From: Portulaca oleracea
Taxonomy: Eukaryota > Streptophyta > Magnoliopsida > Caryophyllales > Portulacaceae
Reading direction: 5' to 3'
DNA length: 64,000 nt
Assembly: GCA_029582165.1 (NCBI GenBank)
Contig: CM055869.1
Span: 4,868,425 to 4,932,424, forward strand
Numbering within the stretch: position 1 is the stretch's first letter; each line of letters starts with the position of its first letter. Shown here in pieces: positions 62,601-64,000 of the stretch. The notes below the pieces were generated by a model. It worked only from the letters and a program-made list of their open reading frames with translations. It did no database searches and was not told where the DNA came from. The position numbers and the translations under genes were made by a program.

Positions 62601-63707
62601 TTAATGGCCAAAATGCCAGTGGCATTACGAAGCTTAAAACTCAGTCGCGCTCTGCTTGTCAACTAATATAAAATTCTATCAATGAAACACATTACACATA
62701 TCCTTTCTCTATCATGAGAAACAAATTATTAGAGTATTATATCAGAAAGTCCTAAAGCACATGCAAAAGCATAAAATGAAGAGCCCTTTTACCTTTCCCA
62801 ATACGACACAACAGTCGTTGATCATGTAACGACTTGGAACATTATCCGTTGCATCAATTACCAAATCATACCTGGTCAAATGCCATAAGTTAAGAGAACT
62901 CTATGTTTCCACCAATTTGTTATAACTGGCAAATAAACATGTAAGCGGACAGAAAAAAAAGCATATACAAATGAAAATAGCATACTTGCTAAAAATTTCC
63001 AAAGCATTTGATGTCCGCAGTGCTTCTCTATATTCCACAATTTCAACCGTGGAGTTGACCCTGAAAATAAAACACCAATGTTCAGGTACCATCAAAAGAC
63101 ATATTTTTCGAAAAGAAAAAAACTAAACTTTCTTTGGTGAAGTGAGACTATTCACATGAAGGAGTAGAAAACAATAGATGAATGCAGTATTAACTGCAAA
63201 AATATGAAATGGAGAATTACTCACGAGCGACAAGCAGCAGCAGCAGACTCTACTTTGGACTTGCCGATATAAGCTTCCGTGTGAATGATCTTGCATAACC
63301 AAAAGATAAAAAAATCTAAGTTTCTAATCTCACATAACTTTCAAATAACAGGGGTTAGAAACAAAAATCATGCAAGAGGTATCAACAAGCAATTGAACCG
63401 AGTACAAGTTCATGTACCAACCTGCCGGTGCATATTATTAAGCTCCACAACATCATGATCAACAATACCTATGCGGCCTGCAATGGGGACCCAAACAACA
63501 TGTAGCTTCCATTAGAAATCAATTCTTTTGAAGGTCTTAGTCACATACATAAAGACACAATCTCACCAAGACACCAACGTAAGATATTCAACAATATAAA
63601 ACCCAAAAGGCCAACTTACCAACTCCACACGCAGCGAGGTATAAAAGAGCAGGTGACCCCAACCCTCCAGCTCCAACAACTAGAATTGATGATTTTAACA
63701 GATTCGA
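59698..63707 (-). CDS. CNX5: Adenylyltransferase and sulfurtransferase MOCS3/CNX5, 5' end beyond the window
   Basis: Ten exons are visible: 63620-63707, 63422-63477, 63225-63289, 62986-63060, 62793-62871, 61520-61558, 61288-61396, 60850-60968, 60261-60377 and 59698-60081. They give about 376 residues; roughly 90 N-terminal residues lie to the right. The E1-like half has the nucleotide loop [38 protein letters not shown] and two zinc pairs (PCYRC...CQRC region and CEVCG). The C-terminal rhodanese domain carries the active loop [13 protein letters not shown] and ends DPDFPAY. The protein adenylates and thiocarboxylates the MOCS2A and URM1 sulfur carriers for molybdenum cofactor synthesis and tRNA wobble-uridine thiolation in the cytosol. 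Every junction keeps phase and no lesion is seen. A 1.23-kb intron lies between 61558 and 62793. The gene converges on PYRB. Confidence 0.95.
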
Positions 63708-64000
63708 CTGCCCTACAACCAGCCAGGAAATAATTCAGGATAAATGCACTCGTTTTGATCGAACCATACTTTCATTAGACCCTGAAACAAAATCCCAGAG
63801 CATGGCTTGCATTTTTCACCAATAATTGCCATGCTTATTCATCTGTTTTCTAAAAGCAGGAAAACAAAGAAAGGATCTTTACAAATATACTTAACCTGTT
63901 CGATTCAAACAATTGGGAAAAAAAAAAAAGAAAATTAAACACTACTGTGATCATGCTGCCCTATATACAGAAACATGATCCAAATGTCGCATGTTAAACC

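Overview
The window is nuclear DNA of a flowering plant, most likely a eudicot. Its genes have many short GT-AG introns, the intergenic DNA is very AT-rich, and it carries small plant transposons of the CACTA, hAT, Mutator, Stowaway, SINE and copia types. I cannot fix the species from the sequence.

Layout, left to right. 1-2471 is the right part of a CACTA transposon with a frameshifted TNP-like gene, GGCGTCYGTT subterminal repeats and a CACTAGTAGAAT terminus. 2.9-16.4 kb holds three tandem minus-strand genes for GT61 glycosyltransferases with the same four-exon, same-phase structure. Between the second and third lie a Mutator-like element nested in a Stowaway-like MITE, an intact Stowaway-like MITE, a tRNA-Asp(GTC)-like gene with two unusual bases, and a 1.2-kb foldback element. 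16.4-30 kb is gene-poor: MITEs, an RNase H-like scrap, an old non-coding duplication, and two head-to-head SINEs, one interrupted by a deleted hAT transposon with a perfect 8-bp target duplication. 30.1-30.7 kb is a small DUF761 gene (minus) with a microsatellite-encoded poly-serine tract. 31.5-32.6 kb is a run of three MITEs. 33.9-38.1 kb is a DUF212 acid phosphatase/haloperoxidase-related membrane protein (minus). 38-49 kb is repeat territory: MITEs, a decayed copia polyprotein and a solo LTR.

49.7-64 kb is the housekeeping end. It holds GDP-L-galactose phosphorylase (VTC2, plus) with a non-AUG upstream ORF in its leader, plastid aspartate carbamoyltransferase (PYRB, plus), and converging on it the MOCS3/CNX5 sulfurtransferase (minus), whose 5' end lies beyond the right edge. 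These serve separate pathways (ascorbate, pyrimidine and molybdenum cofactor/tRNA thiolation); nothing suggests co-regulation.

The points most worth following are the ACG-initiated uORF of VTC2, the stop-free 81-nt intron in PYRB, the GT61 triplet, the foldback element and the nested insertions with readable target duplications. All exon models are hand-derived from reading frame, splice-site phase and recalled family sequences; no search or alignment program was run.
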